In this document: piece by piece, positions 1 to 8,759 of the stretch | Position numbering within the stretch: position 1 is the first letter of the stretch | How the letters are laid out: every line of letters starts with the position of its first letter | From: JAUIEH01 sp964483375 | GTDB lineage: Bacteria; Pseudomonadota; Alphaproteobacteria; Caulobacterales; Maricaulaceae | DNA length: 32,616 nt | Assembly (NCBI GenBank): GCA_964483375.1 | Contig: CAZABJ010000031.1 | Span: forward strand, 1-32,616 | Direction of reading: 5' to 3' | Made by a program: the position numbers and the translations under genes | Notes under the pieces: model-generated | The model's input: the letters and a program-made list of their open reading frames with translations, nothing else | What the model was told of the DNA's origin: nothing | Database searches by the model: none

Positions 1-76
1 TGGTGCCGCCTGCGTGACTCGAACACGCGACCCTCGCATTACGAATGCGATGCTCTACCAACTGAGCTAAGGCGGC
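1..76 (-). tRNA. tRNA-Thr (anticodon CGT)
   Basis: The reverse complement folds as a complete cloverleaf. The acceptor stem GCCGCCT pairs with AGGCGGC, the D-arm contains AGCTCAGTTGGTAGAGC, and the anticodon stem TCGCA/TGCGA closes the loop TTCGTAA, giving anticodon CGT (threonine ACG). The T-arm has the conserved GTTCGAGTC, and the 3' CCA is encoded at positions 1-3. It lies downstream of the HemY-like gene on the same strand. Confidence 0.97.
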
Positions 77-140
77 TCGCCAGATCCGTGGATTTACGCC
101 CAACGTCCCGCGCACGCAAGCGGGCGCGGGCGCTTGGCCG

Positions 141-1661
141 TCAGCCAGCGGCCGCCGCCGTCGCGACGGCCGGAGGCGCGGTCGGGATGGCGCTGCGCGC
201 GACGACCGTGGCGCCGGGCCCGGCGGAGGGTTGATGCGCGATGGCCGGGCGCGGCCGCAGCGGCGGGTGCCGAGGCGGCGGGGCGGCGGGCGCAGGTTCC
301 GGCGCGGTCAAGAGCGCGGCCACCGGCGCATCCAGCTTGGGACGCTCATACCGCTCATGGCGGGGATGAATGAGCTCGGCGCCGTCGCCATAGGCGTAGA
401 CAAGGCGCGCCCAATCCTCCGGCGCATAGGCGAACGCCTCCCCTTCAGGATCAAGGTCGGACCAATCAGGCTCGACAGGCGCGGTCTCGGCTTGGCGAGC
501 GAGCCCTCGAGCCTCCTCCATGTGTCCGTCAGCCGCGGCGATGCGCGACAACAGACCGATGATCCGGCTGGAGCGCTCTTTCTCATACTGCAGAACGGGC
601 GCGAGCGCGTTGCGCGCCGCGGACGCCTCTCCCAGGGCGATATGCTGTTCGGCCCGCAGAATGGCGCTTTCGCGATGCTCGGCATTGGCGGCGGCCAAAC
701 GCTCCATGCGCTTGGCGCGGGCCTCGGCGGTCTCCTCGACGACCAGATCGCGATAGGCGAGCGCAAGCGCAGGATGCGGCGCAGCCGACCACGCGTCCTC
801 CAACGCGCCGGCCGCGCGGCGGCCCATGCCGGCTTTCACGAGCAACCGAGCCGCCACGGCGACCCCCGGCGAAAAGGCGGGGCTCAGCGCAGCGGCTTCC
901 TCGGCCAGCGCGCGGGCGCGGGCGGGTTCAGTGCGCTCCAAATCCTGCGCCGAGGCGGTCAGCAACACCGCCCGACGGCGGCGCGCGACCGCGTCGGGCA
1001 CATGCTTGCGGCGGACGCCCTGGGAGAGGGTCTCGATCGCGGCGTCCCATTTGAAGGAACGGGTTTCAGCGTCGAACAACAGATCAAACGCCCAACGCGC
1101 GGCGGGCGCCGTCAGAAAGGCTTGGCGGGCGTGGACGATGGCGGTGTCGAAATCCCGACGCGACACGGCTGCGGCGGCGAGGCCGCGCCGGCCGACCAGT
1201 TCGGTCCGCGGATCGGCGATCATGGCGGCGTAGGCGCTCTCCGCGCCGACCAAATCGCCGGCGAGCTCGGCGGACTGGGCGGCCAGCACGCGCGGCGCGG
1301 CGGACACATCGAGAAGGTTCTCCGCCCGGCGCGCTTCCCGCCGCGCCGCACGCTCATCTCCAGCGGCGTTCGCGATCAACGCGGACTGAAGCGCCTCGAA
1401 GCCCTTGTCGCGACGACGCGTACGGGCGCGGTCAGCGATGATTTTCGGCAGCCGGAACATCAGGATCAGACCCGCGACCAGCGGAGCGATAATGAACAGG
1501 ATCCAAAGCAGAATGTTGGCGTAGCGGATCTCGACCGCTTGTGCGCCATTCATGAAAACGAAGGCGTCATTGCCCGTCGCCATCAGGTAGACAAGCCCGT
1601 AAGCCGCCGCCAGGCACAGGCCCAGCGCCGCTCCGAGCACGATTAAAACGCCGCGCCGCAT
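141..1661 (-). CDS. HemY-like tetratricopeptide membrane protein
   Basis: A 506-aa protein with two N-terminal membrane segments (about residues 5-27 and 48-68) followed by a charged linker and a long Ala/Arg-rich helical region with TPR character. This is the HemY_N plus TPR architecture of the proteobacterial 'HemY' family (not the protoporphyrinogen oxidase of Gram-positives). The last 60 or so residues are Pro/Ala-rich and probably disordered. It is the last gene of the hemC-hemD-mitofilin-like-HemY operon; its ATG lies 11 bp after the TAA of the gene before it, with GAGAGAA as ribosome site. The family's exact role in haem synthesis is unsettled. In alphaproteobacteria the homologue next to the Mic60 gene has been called Orf52. 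Confidence 0.88.
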   Translation of the reverse strand: MRRGVLIVLGAALGLCLAAAYGLVYLMATGNDAFVFMNGAQAVEIRYANILLWILFIIAPLVAGLILMFRLPKIIADRARTRRRDKGFEALQSALIANAAGDERAARREARRAENLLDVSAAPRVLAAQSAELAGDLVGAESAYAAMIADPRTELVGRRGLAAAAVSRRDFDTAIVHARQAFLTAPAARWAFDLLFDAETRSFKWDAAIETLSQGVRRKHVPDAVARRRRAVLLTASAQDLERTEPARARALAEEAAALSPAFSPGVAVAARLLVKAGMGRRAAGALEDAWSAAPHPALALAYRDLVVEETAEARAKRMERLAAANAEHRESAILRAEQHIALGEASAARNALAPVLQYEKERSSRIIGLLSRIAAADGHMEEARGLARQAETAPVEPDWSDLDPEGEAFAYAPEDWARLVYAYGDGAELIHPRHERYERPKLDAPVAALLTAPEPAPAAPPPRHPPLRPRPAIAHQPSAGPGATVVARSAIPTAPPAVATAAAAG

Positions 1662-1672
1662 GGTTCTCTCGC

Positions 1673-2956
1673 TTACATTTCCGACAACTCGTCGCGCAAG
1701 GCGTCGAGCGCAGCCTCAATCGCCAACCGGCGACGGGCCTGCATGATCCAACCGCGCGCGGCTTCTCCGGCGGGGCCCTCCAGCCGCGCCATTTCTTCGG
1801 CGGCGGCGTTTAACTCATCGTCCTCAAGCCGCGCTTGCGCGCGAACCAGAATTTCCTCCGGCGCCCGAATGTCGGGGTTGTCCACGCGGCGGGTTGAGAC
1901 CGCCCCCGCGAGCGCGCCGGAAATCTGCCCAAGCATGCCTGTCTCGCCGTTCCCCCGTTCCGCGGCGCGAACCTCATGGGCGATGGCGGGGAACATGCCG
2001 CCGAGGGTCGCGCGCGAGGGCGCGCCCAATTCAGCGAGCGTCGAGAGCTCTTCAAGAGCGCGGGTGTTGTTGAAACTCGGCCGCGCATGCTCGAGCTGCG
2101 CGGTGAACGCTCCGCCGGCGTTCGCCGCCTCTTGCAGCTCGGCGAGCGCGAATGCGGCGGCGGCGGCGTCCCGGCCTCCCGCCTGGAGATCCTCCACCCC
2201 CGCCAGTCGCGCGGCCAAGGTGGCCGCCGCGTCTTCCGCAGCCGCGGCGCGCAAATTGACCCGCTCTATCAACGCCTCAAGCCCGGCGACCTCTCCCTCA
2301 AGTTGCGCCGCCAATCGCTCGACGCGCAGAACGGTCTCGGCGTCCAGCCGTTCGCCCATGGCGTCGAACATCTCCCGGGTGATTTGAGGTTGAGCGAGGG
2401 CTCGGTCCGCAACGCTCCGCGCATCGCGCACGTCTTCAGCGAGCCTGTCCAAGCGGGCGGCGATCATGGCGGCGGCGGCGGGGTCGCCGGTTTCGGCGCG
2501 TTGCGCTTCGAGCGATGCGATGCGCCCGTCAGCGCCGGAATAGTCGCTGCGCAACAAATCGACCCGCTCTATGAGGGCGTCCACGCGCGCTAAGGCTTCG
2601 ACGGCTGTGGCGTCCGGCGCCGGGTCGGCGAGCGCGGCCGCCGCGGCGTCCAAATCGGTTTGCAGAACCGCATTGGCTGCGGAGAGATCGGCGAGCGCGG
2701 TTTCGAGCGCCACGATACGATCGGACTGGGCGGCCGCGGCGGTGACCGCGGAGTGGCGCAGCACATATTGCGCGCCCAACAGACCGCCGCCCACCGCGCT
2801 GATGACCGCGATGATGAAGAAGAAAAAGGCGAATGTGGCGCCGCGGCGGGCGCTGGGCGTCCGCATAGCGGGACCGGCGGCGGGCTCGAACTCCGCGTCG
2901 ATCGGCGTTTCGACCGGCTCGGCGGTTTGGCCTTGGCCTTCGGCGTTTTGCGCCAT
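1673..2956 (-). CDS. Mitofilin/Mic60-like inner membrane protein (COG4223 type)
   Basis: A 427-aa protein. Residues 1-40 are acidic/Pro-rich and cytoplasmic, one membrane helix spans about 41-65 (rich in Phe and Ile), a long Ala/Glu/Arg coiled coil runs from about 75 to 290, and a C-terminal helical domain follows. This is the layout of alphaproteobacterial Mic60, the ancestor of mitochondrial mitofilin, which shapes intracytoplasmic or outer-membrane contacts. The start at 2956 is chosen because AGGAGAG lies 5 nt before it; an upstream ATG at 2971 has no such site and would place the ribosome site inside the gene. It sits between hemD and the HemY-like gene, the conserved alphaproteobacterial order. 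The family call rests on architecture and context, not on a profile search. Confidence 0.8.
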   Translation of the reverse strand: MAQNAEGQGQTAEPVETPIDAEFEPAAGPAMRTPSARRGATFAFFFFIIAVISAVGGGLLGAQYVLRHSAVTAAAAQSDRIVALETALADLSAANAVLQTDLDAAAAALADPAPDATAVEALARVDALIERVDLLRSDYSGADGRIASLEAQRAETGDPAAAAMIAARLDRLAEDVRDARSVADRALAQPQITREMFDAMGERLDAETVLRVERLAAQLEGEVAGLEALIERVNLRAAAAEDAAATLAARLAGVEDLQAGGRDAAAAAFALAELQEAANAGGAFTAQLEHARPSFNNTRALEELSTLAELGAPSRATLGGMFPAIAHEVRAAERGNGETGMLGQISGALAGAVSTRRVDNPDIRAPEEILVRAQARLEDDELNAAAEEMARLEGPAGEAARGWIMQARRRLAIEAALDALRDELSEM

Positions 2957-2989
2957 CGACGCTCTCCTCATGCGCGCCGCCCCGCCCCG

Positions 2990-3724
2990 TCAGACATCAT
3001 CCTCCGGCGGCATGGCGGCGCAAAGCGCTGCGATCAGCGCTTCGTCGCGGGGAACCTGCGCGATGATGGTGGACGAGAACTTAACGTCGCGAAGCGGAGC
3101 GACGGCCTTTTCGCTGATGCCCGCGAGCACGGCCGCTTCGCACCCCAGCGAGACCCCGCTTGACGACCGCGCCGCCTCGGCCAGAACGCGGGCCGCGCTG
3201 GCGGCATGCACGGTGACTGCGGCGACTTCGACTTTTCTCAGCGGACGCAACGCCTCAGCCAGGTCCTCAGCCGCCGCGATCTCATAGACGATCCGTTCGG
3301 TGATCCGCCGATCCCGGGCCTTCAATGCGCCGGCCATATCGAAAGCGATTTCGGCGCCGCGCAAATAGGCCAGCGGCGCCTGCATGGGACGGATCGCGCC
3401 CAGAATCACCGCCGACAGCCCCGCCGCATCGCCCGGGCCCACCGTGACATCCTCAGCGCCGGCGACCCGCGCGGCGTCCGCGGTCGCTTCGCCCACGGCG
3501 AACACCGGCGCAGGCGGCGCCTTCTCCAAGGCATAAGCGGCGTTCGCGCTGGTCAGCACATAGGCGGACGGCCTTCGGTGAAGCGGCGCGAAGGACACGC
3601 GCCGGACCTCCGTCAACGGCGCGGCTATCGGAGCAAACCCCGCCTCGCGCAGCCGCGCGATTGTCTGCGCAGCGTTCTCTCCCGCCCGGGTGACCAGTAC
3701 GGGCTCTCGCAAAAAACCCGTCAC
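2990..3724 (-). CDS. hemD: Uroporphyrinogen-III synthase
   Basis: A 244-aa protein. It starts at a GTG whose last two bases are the first two of the hemC TGA stop (sequence GTGA), so the two genes are translationally coupled. The N-terminus EPVLVTRAGENA and the paired alpha/beta halves fit HemD, which closes and inverts ring D of hydroxymethylbilane to give uroporphyrinogen III. HemD proteins are poorly conserved, so position directly after hemC is part of the evidence. A longer reading to an upstream start at 3832 lies entirely inside hemC in another frame and is not supported. Confidence 0.88.
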   Translation of the reverse strand: MTGFLREPVLVTRAGENAAQTIARLREAGFAPIAAPLTEVRRVSFAPLHRRPSAYVLTSANAAYALEKAPPAPVFAVGEATADAARVAGAEDVTVGPGDAAGLSAVILGAIRPMQAPLAYLRGAEIAFDMAGALKARDRRITERIVYEIAAAEDLAEALRPLRKVEVAAVTVHAASAARVLAEAARSSSGVSLGCEAAVLAGISEKAVAPLRDVKFSSTIIAQVPRDEALIAALCAAMPPEDDV

Positions 3725-4677
3725 GCCTGGGTCGCTGTCTCGAGCGCAGGGCCCGCGTCCTCGCGCATCGCTTCGCCGACCTTGCGGCCCTCCCCGGCGG
3801 CCCGCGCGCGCTCGTCGCCGCCCGCCTCCCAAGCCGTCTCGCGCGCCCAGCGTTGCGCGCCGTCGAGCGAATACGCCTCAGCGCGCAGACGAAATCCGGT
3901 TTCGGTTCGCTCGCAGAACGCCGCCAGCGGCGTCCGGCACGACCCATCGAGCGCCGCCAAAAAACCGCGCTCAGCGGCGGCGTGAATGGCGGTCTCGGGG
4001 TCTTCGACGGCTTCGGCCGCCGCCCGCGCGGCCGCATCCTCCGCGCGGGTTTGGATTGCGACAACGCCTTGGCACGCGGCCGGCAACATCTCGTCTGCGG
4101 AAAGCGGCGCGGCGGGCGCATCATGGAGCCCTAGGCGATTGAGCCCGGCCTGAGCGAGAAAGGTCGCGTCGATGATCCCCCGGGTCACCTTAGCCAGGCG
4201 CGTCTCCACATTGCCGCGCAGCAAGACGATTTCCACATCCGGTCGCCGCCATCGCAATTGTGCGGCGCGACGCGCGCTCGCGGTACCCACAAGCGCGCCG
4301 TCGGGCAATCCTGCGATCGCCACCGCCTCCAAAGCCACGAGCGCGTCGCGGGGGTCCTCACGTTTGGGAACCCCTGCGATGACGAGGCCTGGGGGGTCTT
4401 TCGCCGGCACGTCCTTCAGCGAATGCACCGCCGCATCGATCCGCCCGTCAATGAGCGCGCGTTCGAGTTCCTTGGTGAACAACCCCTTGCCGCCGGAGTC
4501 CGCGAGCGACCGGTCTTGGATTTGGTCGCCGGTCGTCCGCACGACCGCGATCGGGAACGCCTCATCGCGATCCGCCTCGGACACGCCGAACGCCGCGGCG
4601 AAACTGGCCTGCGCCGCTCGCGCTTGGGCCAGCGCCAGCGGGGAGCCGCGTGTGCCGATTGTCACGGGTCGTTGCAT
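3721..4677 (-). CDS. hemC: Hydroxymethylbilane synthase (porphobilinogen deaminase)
   Basis: A 318-aa protein, the usual length. Visible signatures are GTRGSPLALAQ at residues 8-18, GGKGLFTKE at 62-70, VHSLKDVP at 84-91, the substrate-binding SARRAAQL at 134-141, and the cofactor-attachment loop LDGSCRTPLAAF, in which Cys247 should carry the dipyrromethane cofactor. It polymerises four porphobilinogens in the cytoplasm. The ATG at 4677 begins MQRPVTIGTRG; the same frame stays open upstream but that part lies antisense to tsaD. First gene of the minus-strand haem operon, divergent from tsaD. Confidence 0.97.
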   Translation of the reverse strand: MQRPVTIGTRGSPLALAQARAAQASFAAAFGVSEADRDEAFPIAVVRTTGDQIQDRSLADSGGKGLFTKELERALIDGRIDAAVHSLKDVPAKDPPGLVIAGVPKREDPRDALVALEAVAIAGLPDGALVGTASARRAAQLRWRRPDVEIVLLRGNVETRLAKVTRGIIDATFLAQAGLNRLGLHDAPAAPLSADEMLPAACQGVVAIQTRAEDAAARAAAEAVEDPETAIHAAAERGFLAALDGSCRTPLAAFCERTETGFRLRAEAYSLDGAQRWARETAWEAGGDERARAAGEGRKVGEAMREDAGPALETATQA

Positions 4678-4686
4678 GCGCGCCTC

Positions 4687-5832
4687 ATGAAGGTTATCGC
4701 CCACAGCATGAACGCTAATGAGCGCCCGGCGCAACGCGGGCCCCACGTCGCCCTGACCGTACTGGGCTTGGAATCGAGCTGCGACGACACGGCCGCTGCG
4801 GTCGTGCGGCTCCACGCGGACGGCGCGGCTGAGGTTCTGTGCGAAACCGCTGCGGGTCAAGACGCCGCCCATGCGCCCTTCGGTGGCGTGGTGCCGGAGA
4901 TCGCCGCGCGCGCGCATGCTGAAAAGCTTGACGGGCTTGTCGCACGAGCGATGTCGGGCGCGGGCTTGACCTACGACGCGCTTGACGGCGTGGCGGCGAC
5001 GGCCGGGCCTGGTTTGGTGGGCGGGGTGATGGTGGGTTTGATGACCGCCAAAGCGATCGCTTTCGCCCATGGCAAACCGTTGATCGCGGTGAACCACTTG
5101 GAGGGCCATGCGCTTTCCCCCCGGCTGGCCGAGCCCCTCGCCTTTCCGTATTTGCTTTTGCTTGTCTCCGGCGGCCACACCCAGCTGCTGATTTGCGAGG
5201 ATGTGGGCGCATATCGGCGCTTGGGGTCGACGATCGACGACGCAGCGGGAGAAGCTTTTGATAAGACAGCGAAGGTCCTTGGGTTGCCGCATCCCGGCGG
5301 ACCCGCGCTTGAGCGCTTGGCCGCCTCAGGCGACCCTGACCGCATCGCCCTGCCCCGGCCGTTTTCGGGCGCGGACCATTGCGACTTTTCTTTCGCTGGA
5401 CTGAAAACGGCGGCGCTGCGCGCTTGGGAAAACGCCGCCGACGCCTCTGAGCAGACCCGCGCAGACGTGGCGGCCGCCTTCCAAACCGCCGCGGCGGCGA
5501 CCTTGGCGGATCGCGCCGAGCGCGCCGTCGCTATGGCCGGGGGCGCTGGCGCGCTCACCGCTTTGGTGGTCGCCGGGGGCGTCGCGGCGAACGCAGCCGT
5601 GCGCGCAGCGTTGCAGGAGGTGGCGGCCGGTCATGGGCTGTCCCTGATCGCGCCGCCGCTAAAATGGTGTACGGATAATGCCGCAATGATCGCTCTGGCC
5701 GGGGCGGAGCGATTAAAGCGTGGGATGACCGATGGGCTGGACGCCCCGGCCCGTCCGCGTTGGCCGTTGGACGAAGCCGCGGCGGCGCGCGCGCCGGCCA
5801 TGGGCGGGGGACGGAAAGGACCGAAAGCATGA
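4687..5832 (+). CDS. tsaD: tRNA N6-adenosine threonylcarbamoyltransferase TsaD
   Basis: A 381-aa ASKHA-fold enzyme that transfers threonylcarbamoyl to A37 of ANN-decoding tRNAs. Visible motifs are LGLESSCDD (residues 26-34), the metal-binding NHLEGH with His137 and His141, the phosphate loop VSGGHTQLL, GPALERLA, and the C-terminal metal ligand region CTDNAAMIA. The start is uncertain: ATG at 4687 or ATG at 4708 (7 codons later), neither with a good ribosome site. Homologues usually begin only a few residues before the VLGLESS strand. The stop overlaps the gpsA start in the sequence ATGA, so the two genes form an operon. Confidence 0.95.
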   Translation: MKVIAHSMNANERPAQRGPHVALTVLGLESSCDDTAAAVVRLHADGAAEVLCETAAGQDAAHAPFGGVVPEIAARAHAEKLDGLVARAMSGAGLTYDALDGVAATAGPGLVGGVMVGLMTAKAIAFAHGKPLIAVNHLEGHALSPRLAEPLAFPYLLLLVSGGHTQLLICEDVGAYRRLGSTIDDAAGEAFDKTAKVLGLPHPGGPALERLAASGDPDRIALPRPFSGADHCDFSFAGLKTAALRAWENAADASEQTRADVAAAFQTAAAATLADRAERAVAMAGGAGALTALVVAGGVAANAAVRAALQEVAAGHGLSLIAPPLKWCTDNAAMIALAGAERLKRGMTDGLDAPARPRWPLDEAAAARAPAMGGGRKGPKA

Positions 5833-6833
5833 GCGCGCCGTTTTTGCGCGTCGGGGTTTTGGGCGCGGGGTCCTGGGGGACGGCGCTCGCCCAAACCATC
5901 GCCCAAGCCGGGCGCGACGTGATGTTGTGGTGCCGTCGGCGGGAGCAAGCCGTCGGGATCAATTCTCGCCAGGAGAACGCCGACTATCTGGCCGGCGTTA
6001 CGCTGGACCGGCGCATCCGCGCCACCGCTGACCCGGCGGCGTTAGCGGAGTGCTCAGCGTTTCTCTGCGTGGCGCCCGCCCAGCACGCGCGGGCCGCGCT
6101 TGAGCAGATCCGCCCCTATATGGCGGAAGGCGCGCCGGTGGTGATGTGCTCCAAGGGCATTGAGCGCGGCACCTTGAAATTGATGAGCGAAGTGCTGGCT
6201 GAAGTGGCGCCGGACGCCCGCGCTGCGGCGTTGTCCGGCCCAAGCTTCGCGCATGAGGTGGCCGCAGGGCTGCCCGCGGCGGTCACGCTCGCCTGCCATG
6301 AACCCGCGCTGGGACGCGCTTTGATGGCGACCATCGGGCGGCCGCAGTTTCGACCCTATCTCACCGATGACCTCATCGGCGCGGAAGCCGGAGGTGCGGT
6401 GAAGAACGTGCTCGCCATCGCGTGCGGCATCGTTGCAGGCCGCAAGCTGGGCGAAAGCGCGCATGCGGCGATGGTCACACGCGGCTTCGCGGAAATGACG
6501 CGCTTCGCCGCCGCTCTGGGCGGTCGCCGCGAGACCCTGCAGGGATTATGCGGGCTGGGCGATTTGGTGCTGACCTGCTCCAGCCTTAAGTCGCGAAACA
6601 TGTCGCTTGGTCACGCGCTGGGCCAAAACCAACGCCTTAAAGACATCATGCTGGACCGCAAAGGCGTCACCGAAGGCGTGACCACCGCGCCCGTCATCGT
6701 CGGGTTGGCCGAGCGTCTGGGCGTTGAAATGCCGATCTGCGCGGCGGTCAACGACGTGTTGAACCACCGCGCCAGCGTCGACCAGGCGATCGAGGGCCTG
6801 TTGTCGCGTCCGTTTAAGGTGGAGATGGCGTAG
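5829..6833 (+). CDS. gpsA: NAD(P)H-dependent glycerol-3-phosphate dehydrogenase
   Basis: A 334-aa cytosolic enzyme that reduces dihydroxyacetone phosphate to sn-glycerol 3-phosphate for phospholipid synthesis. The Rossmann motif GVLGAGSWGTALA lies at residues 9-21. CSKGIERGTL, LSGPSFAHEVA and the catalytic KNVLAIACGIVAG follow, then CGLGDLVLTCSS and EGVTTA. The ATG overlaps the tsaD stop (ATGA), with AAAGGA about 7 nt upstream. An in-frame start at 5760 inside tsaD adds only low-complexity residues and is rejected. Confidence 0.97.
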   Translation: MSAPFLRVGVLGAGSWGTALAQTIAQAGRDVMLWCRRREQAVGINSRQENADYLAGVTLDRRIRATADPAALAECSAFLCVAPAQHARAALEQIRPYMAEGAPVVMCSKGIERGTLKLMSEVLAEVAPDARAAALSGPSFAHEVAAGLPAAVTLACHEPALGRALMATIGRPQFRPYLTDDLIGAEAGGAVKNVLAIACGIVAGRKLGESAHAAMVTRGFAEMTRFAAALGGRRETLQGLCGLGDLVLTCSSLKSRNMSLGHALGQNQRLKDIMLDRKGVTEGVTTAPVIVGLAERLGVEMPICAAVNDVLNHRASVDQAIEGLLSRPFKVEMA

Positions 6834-6840
6834 CGCCATC
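6824..6840. terminator. Hairpin spanning the gpsA stop codon
   Basis: GATGGCG (6824-6830) pairs perfectly with CGCCATC (6834-6840), and the 3-nt loop is the TAG stop of gpsA. It fills the 7-bp space to the convergent amidohydrolase stop at 6841, so one hairpin could serve both transcripts. There is no T-run on either side, so intrinsic termination is unproven. Confidence 0.4.
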
Positions 6841-8085
6841 CTACTCCGTGGCCGGCGCGTAGGGGGCCTTGACCAGAAGCGTCACTGACCGCGTCGCCGC
6901 CACATCCGCGAGCGGGTCGTCCTCCAAGACGACGAAGCTGGCCTCAAACCCTGGCGCGAGTTCGCCAATCTGACGGTCGGGAAAAGCGAAACGCGCGCAG
7001 TCGGTCGACATCATTCTGATGAGTTCGTCCGGCGCGAAGACGCCTAAGCCGTCGACATAGGTCGCTTCACCCTGAATGTCCGTATGGCCGTCGGTTCCCA
7101 GCACGACCTCAACGCCGGCGTCGCGCAATACCCGGAGGCTCTCGGCTTGAGCGGCGCGCATCTCTTGGTAAAGCGCCGGATCACGATCAGCCGTCCGGTC
7201 AGCGAGCGCGGCGGTGGTGACCACCACGACGCCGGCCTCAGCCGCGGCTCGGGCGTCCTCCGCGGTCAGGATTTGCACCGAACGCTGACCGGGAAGATGT
7301 GCGATTTCGTCCACGCCCGCGGCGATGGCGACCCGGAAATCCTCGACCGTGCTGACATGCGCCGCCACCAGTCGGCCCGCGGCATGCGCCCGCTCAACGA
7401 GCGGCTGCAACAAGTCGGGATCAAGGCCGGTGAGCCCGAAATACGCCCCGCGACCGACCCGCGCGTCATAGTTGGCCGAGTCCTCGACCATGACCTTCAC
7501 CATCGGACCGGATCGCGCGAGGATCGACGGCCAAGCCGCTTCGAGCGCCGCTTCGCTGTCGAGCGCGAAATAGGCGAAGCCGTCGAGCTCCTCCAAGGTC
7601 AAATCCGGATAGGCGCCATAGCCATGAAATCGGTGATAAAGCGCGATCGGGTGCCCGCCCGGCCCGGTCACGGGCGCGCCGGCGAACACGGCGTCTACGC
7701 CGTCCGCCTGAAACAACCGCGGCTCGATCTCATCGGTGTAGTCCGGCACCGAGGTCATGACGCGAATATAGGCGACGCCGGCGTCGCGAAACGCCGCGAT
7801 GCTGGGCTCGAGCTCCCAGCTCGACTGGATTTCATGCGTGTGTGCGTCGCAAAACGGCGGCAGCACGTATCCTCCCGCTAAGTCGACGATTTCAGCGGCG
7901 CTGCCGGGCTCAACGTCGATGAAGCGATGCCCTTCAACCACCAGCGGCGCGGCGACGAAGCCCTCTCCGGTCCAAATCTGGCCGCCGATATAGGCGGTGC
8001 GACCTTCAATCTGACTCTCTTCGAGCGCCGCTAACTGACACCCGGCCAATACTCCGGCAGCCGACGCCAAGAACACAGCCCGCAT
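6841..8085 (-). CDS. Amidohydrolase-family lipoprotein
   Basis: A 414-aa protein. The N-terminus ends in LAGC (Cys16), a lipobox, so it is probably a lipidated envelope protein. The metal-dependent amidohydrolase pattern follows: DAHTHE (His82, His84), a possible ligand lysine in GPMVKVMVED, VAAHVST, EIAHLPG and GTDGHTD. The substrate cannot be read from sequence; imidazolonepropionase/prolidase-like members are the nearest type. The ATG is preceded by AGGAGGGAAGC, a strong ribosome site. It lies downstream of the creatininase-like and SRPBCC-like genes on the same strand, after a 116-bp gap. Confidence 0.85.
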   Translation of the reverse strand: MRAVFLASAAGVLAGCQLAALEESQIEGRTAYIGGQIWTGEGFVAAPLVVEGHRFIDVEPGSAAEIVDLAGGYVLPPFCDAHTHEIQSSWELEPSIAAFRDAGVAYIRVMTSVPDYTDEIEPRLFQADGVDAVFAGAPVTGPGGHPIALYHRFHGYGAYPDLTLEELDGFAYFALDSEAALEAAWPSILARSGPMVKVMVEDSANYDARVGRGAYFGLTGLDPDLLQPLVERAHAAGRLVAAHVSTVEDFRVAIAAGVDEIAHLPGQRSVQILTAEDARAAAEAGVVVVTTAALADRTADRDPALYQEMRAAQAESLRVLRDAGVEVVLGTDGHTDIQGEATYVDGLGVFAPDELIRMMSTDCARFAFPDRQIGELAPGFEASFVVLEDDPLADVAATRSVTLLVKAPYAPATE

Positions 8086-8201
8086 GCTTCCCTCCTGTGC
8101 TTGTGCATCGATGGCTTCGACGCCCTCGTCACAGGCATGGCGGTTTCGCGCGGGAAAGTTGACTTAAATCTCGGTAAGACGCAGAGGTTGCACCGGCTCG
8201 A

Positions 8202-8750
8202 TCACACGCCGACGCAGGCATACGCCAAAGCCGCCAACGCATTGCGCCACGCGTTTTTCTCGGTTTCACACGCCGAGGCGTCGGGAAGTTTAGAGATATT
8301 GACCTGCACCAGCGTCTTGCCGCCGGGCTTGGTGGTCAGCATCAGATCGAGATGCGCTTCCGCCCCGCTGGGACCGACCCAGCGGCCGCGCAACGCCTTG
8401 CGAGGCCGCTCCGTGGTCACCTCCAGCTTGCCTGGCGGGAACCACGCCGCGCGGGCGTAGTGCTCCAAGGCGCGCCACACCCGCGATACGGGAACGCCGA
8501 CGGTCTTGGACGCCGAGGCCTGGAACCCGTCGGGCATCTCATGGCGCGCTCTGCCTCGGACGGCCTGCTCATAGCCGCCTGCAATGGTTTGACGCCACCA
8601 TTGACTGTCCACCGCATCCGCGAGCGTCGCCACAAGCATGCCGTGGCCCAAGTCTCGGCCGCCATGCTCGTCGAGCCATTCAAACCAGTCCGACCAGCCA
8701 CGACCGGTGGCGTGACGCACTGCGGCGTCGCTTACATTGGGAGCCGACAT
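8202..8750 (-). CDS. DUF4287/SRPBCC-domain protein
   Basis: A 182-aa soluble protein. The first 65 or so residues (SDAAVRHATGRGWSDWFEWL, then a WWRQ-x5-GYEQA motif) resemble the DUF4287 helical module. Residues from about 80 to 170 fit an SRPBCC/AHSA1-type hydrophobic-ligand fold. No catalytic function can be assigned. The start is well supported: the upstream gene's TAG stop forms part of the ribosome site TAGGAGAGG, 3 nt before the ATG, so translation is likely coupled to the creatininase-family gene. Confidence 0.75.
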   Translation of the reverse strand: MSAPNVSDAAVRHATGRGWSDWFEWLDEHGGRDLGHGMLVATLADAVDSQWWRQTIAGGYEQAVRGRARHEMPDGFQASASKTVGVPVSRVWRALEHYARAAWFPPGKLEVTTERPRKALRGRWVGPSGAEAHLDLMLTTKPGGKTLVQVNISKLPDASACETEKNAWRNALAALAYACVGV

Positions 8751-8759
8751 CGGCCTCTC

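Noticed and set aside
231..1646. A 471-aa open frame on the plus strand
   Set aside because: It lies antisense to the HemY-like gene and is low-complexity Arg/Gly sequence, typical of shadow frames in high-GC DNA.
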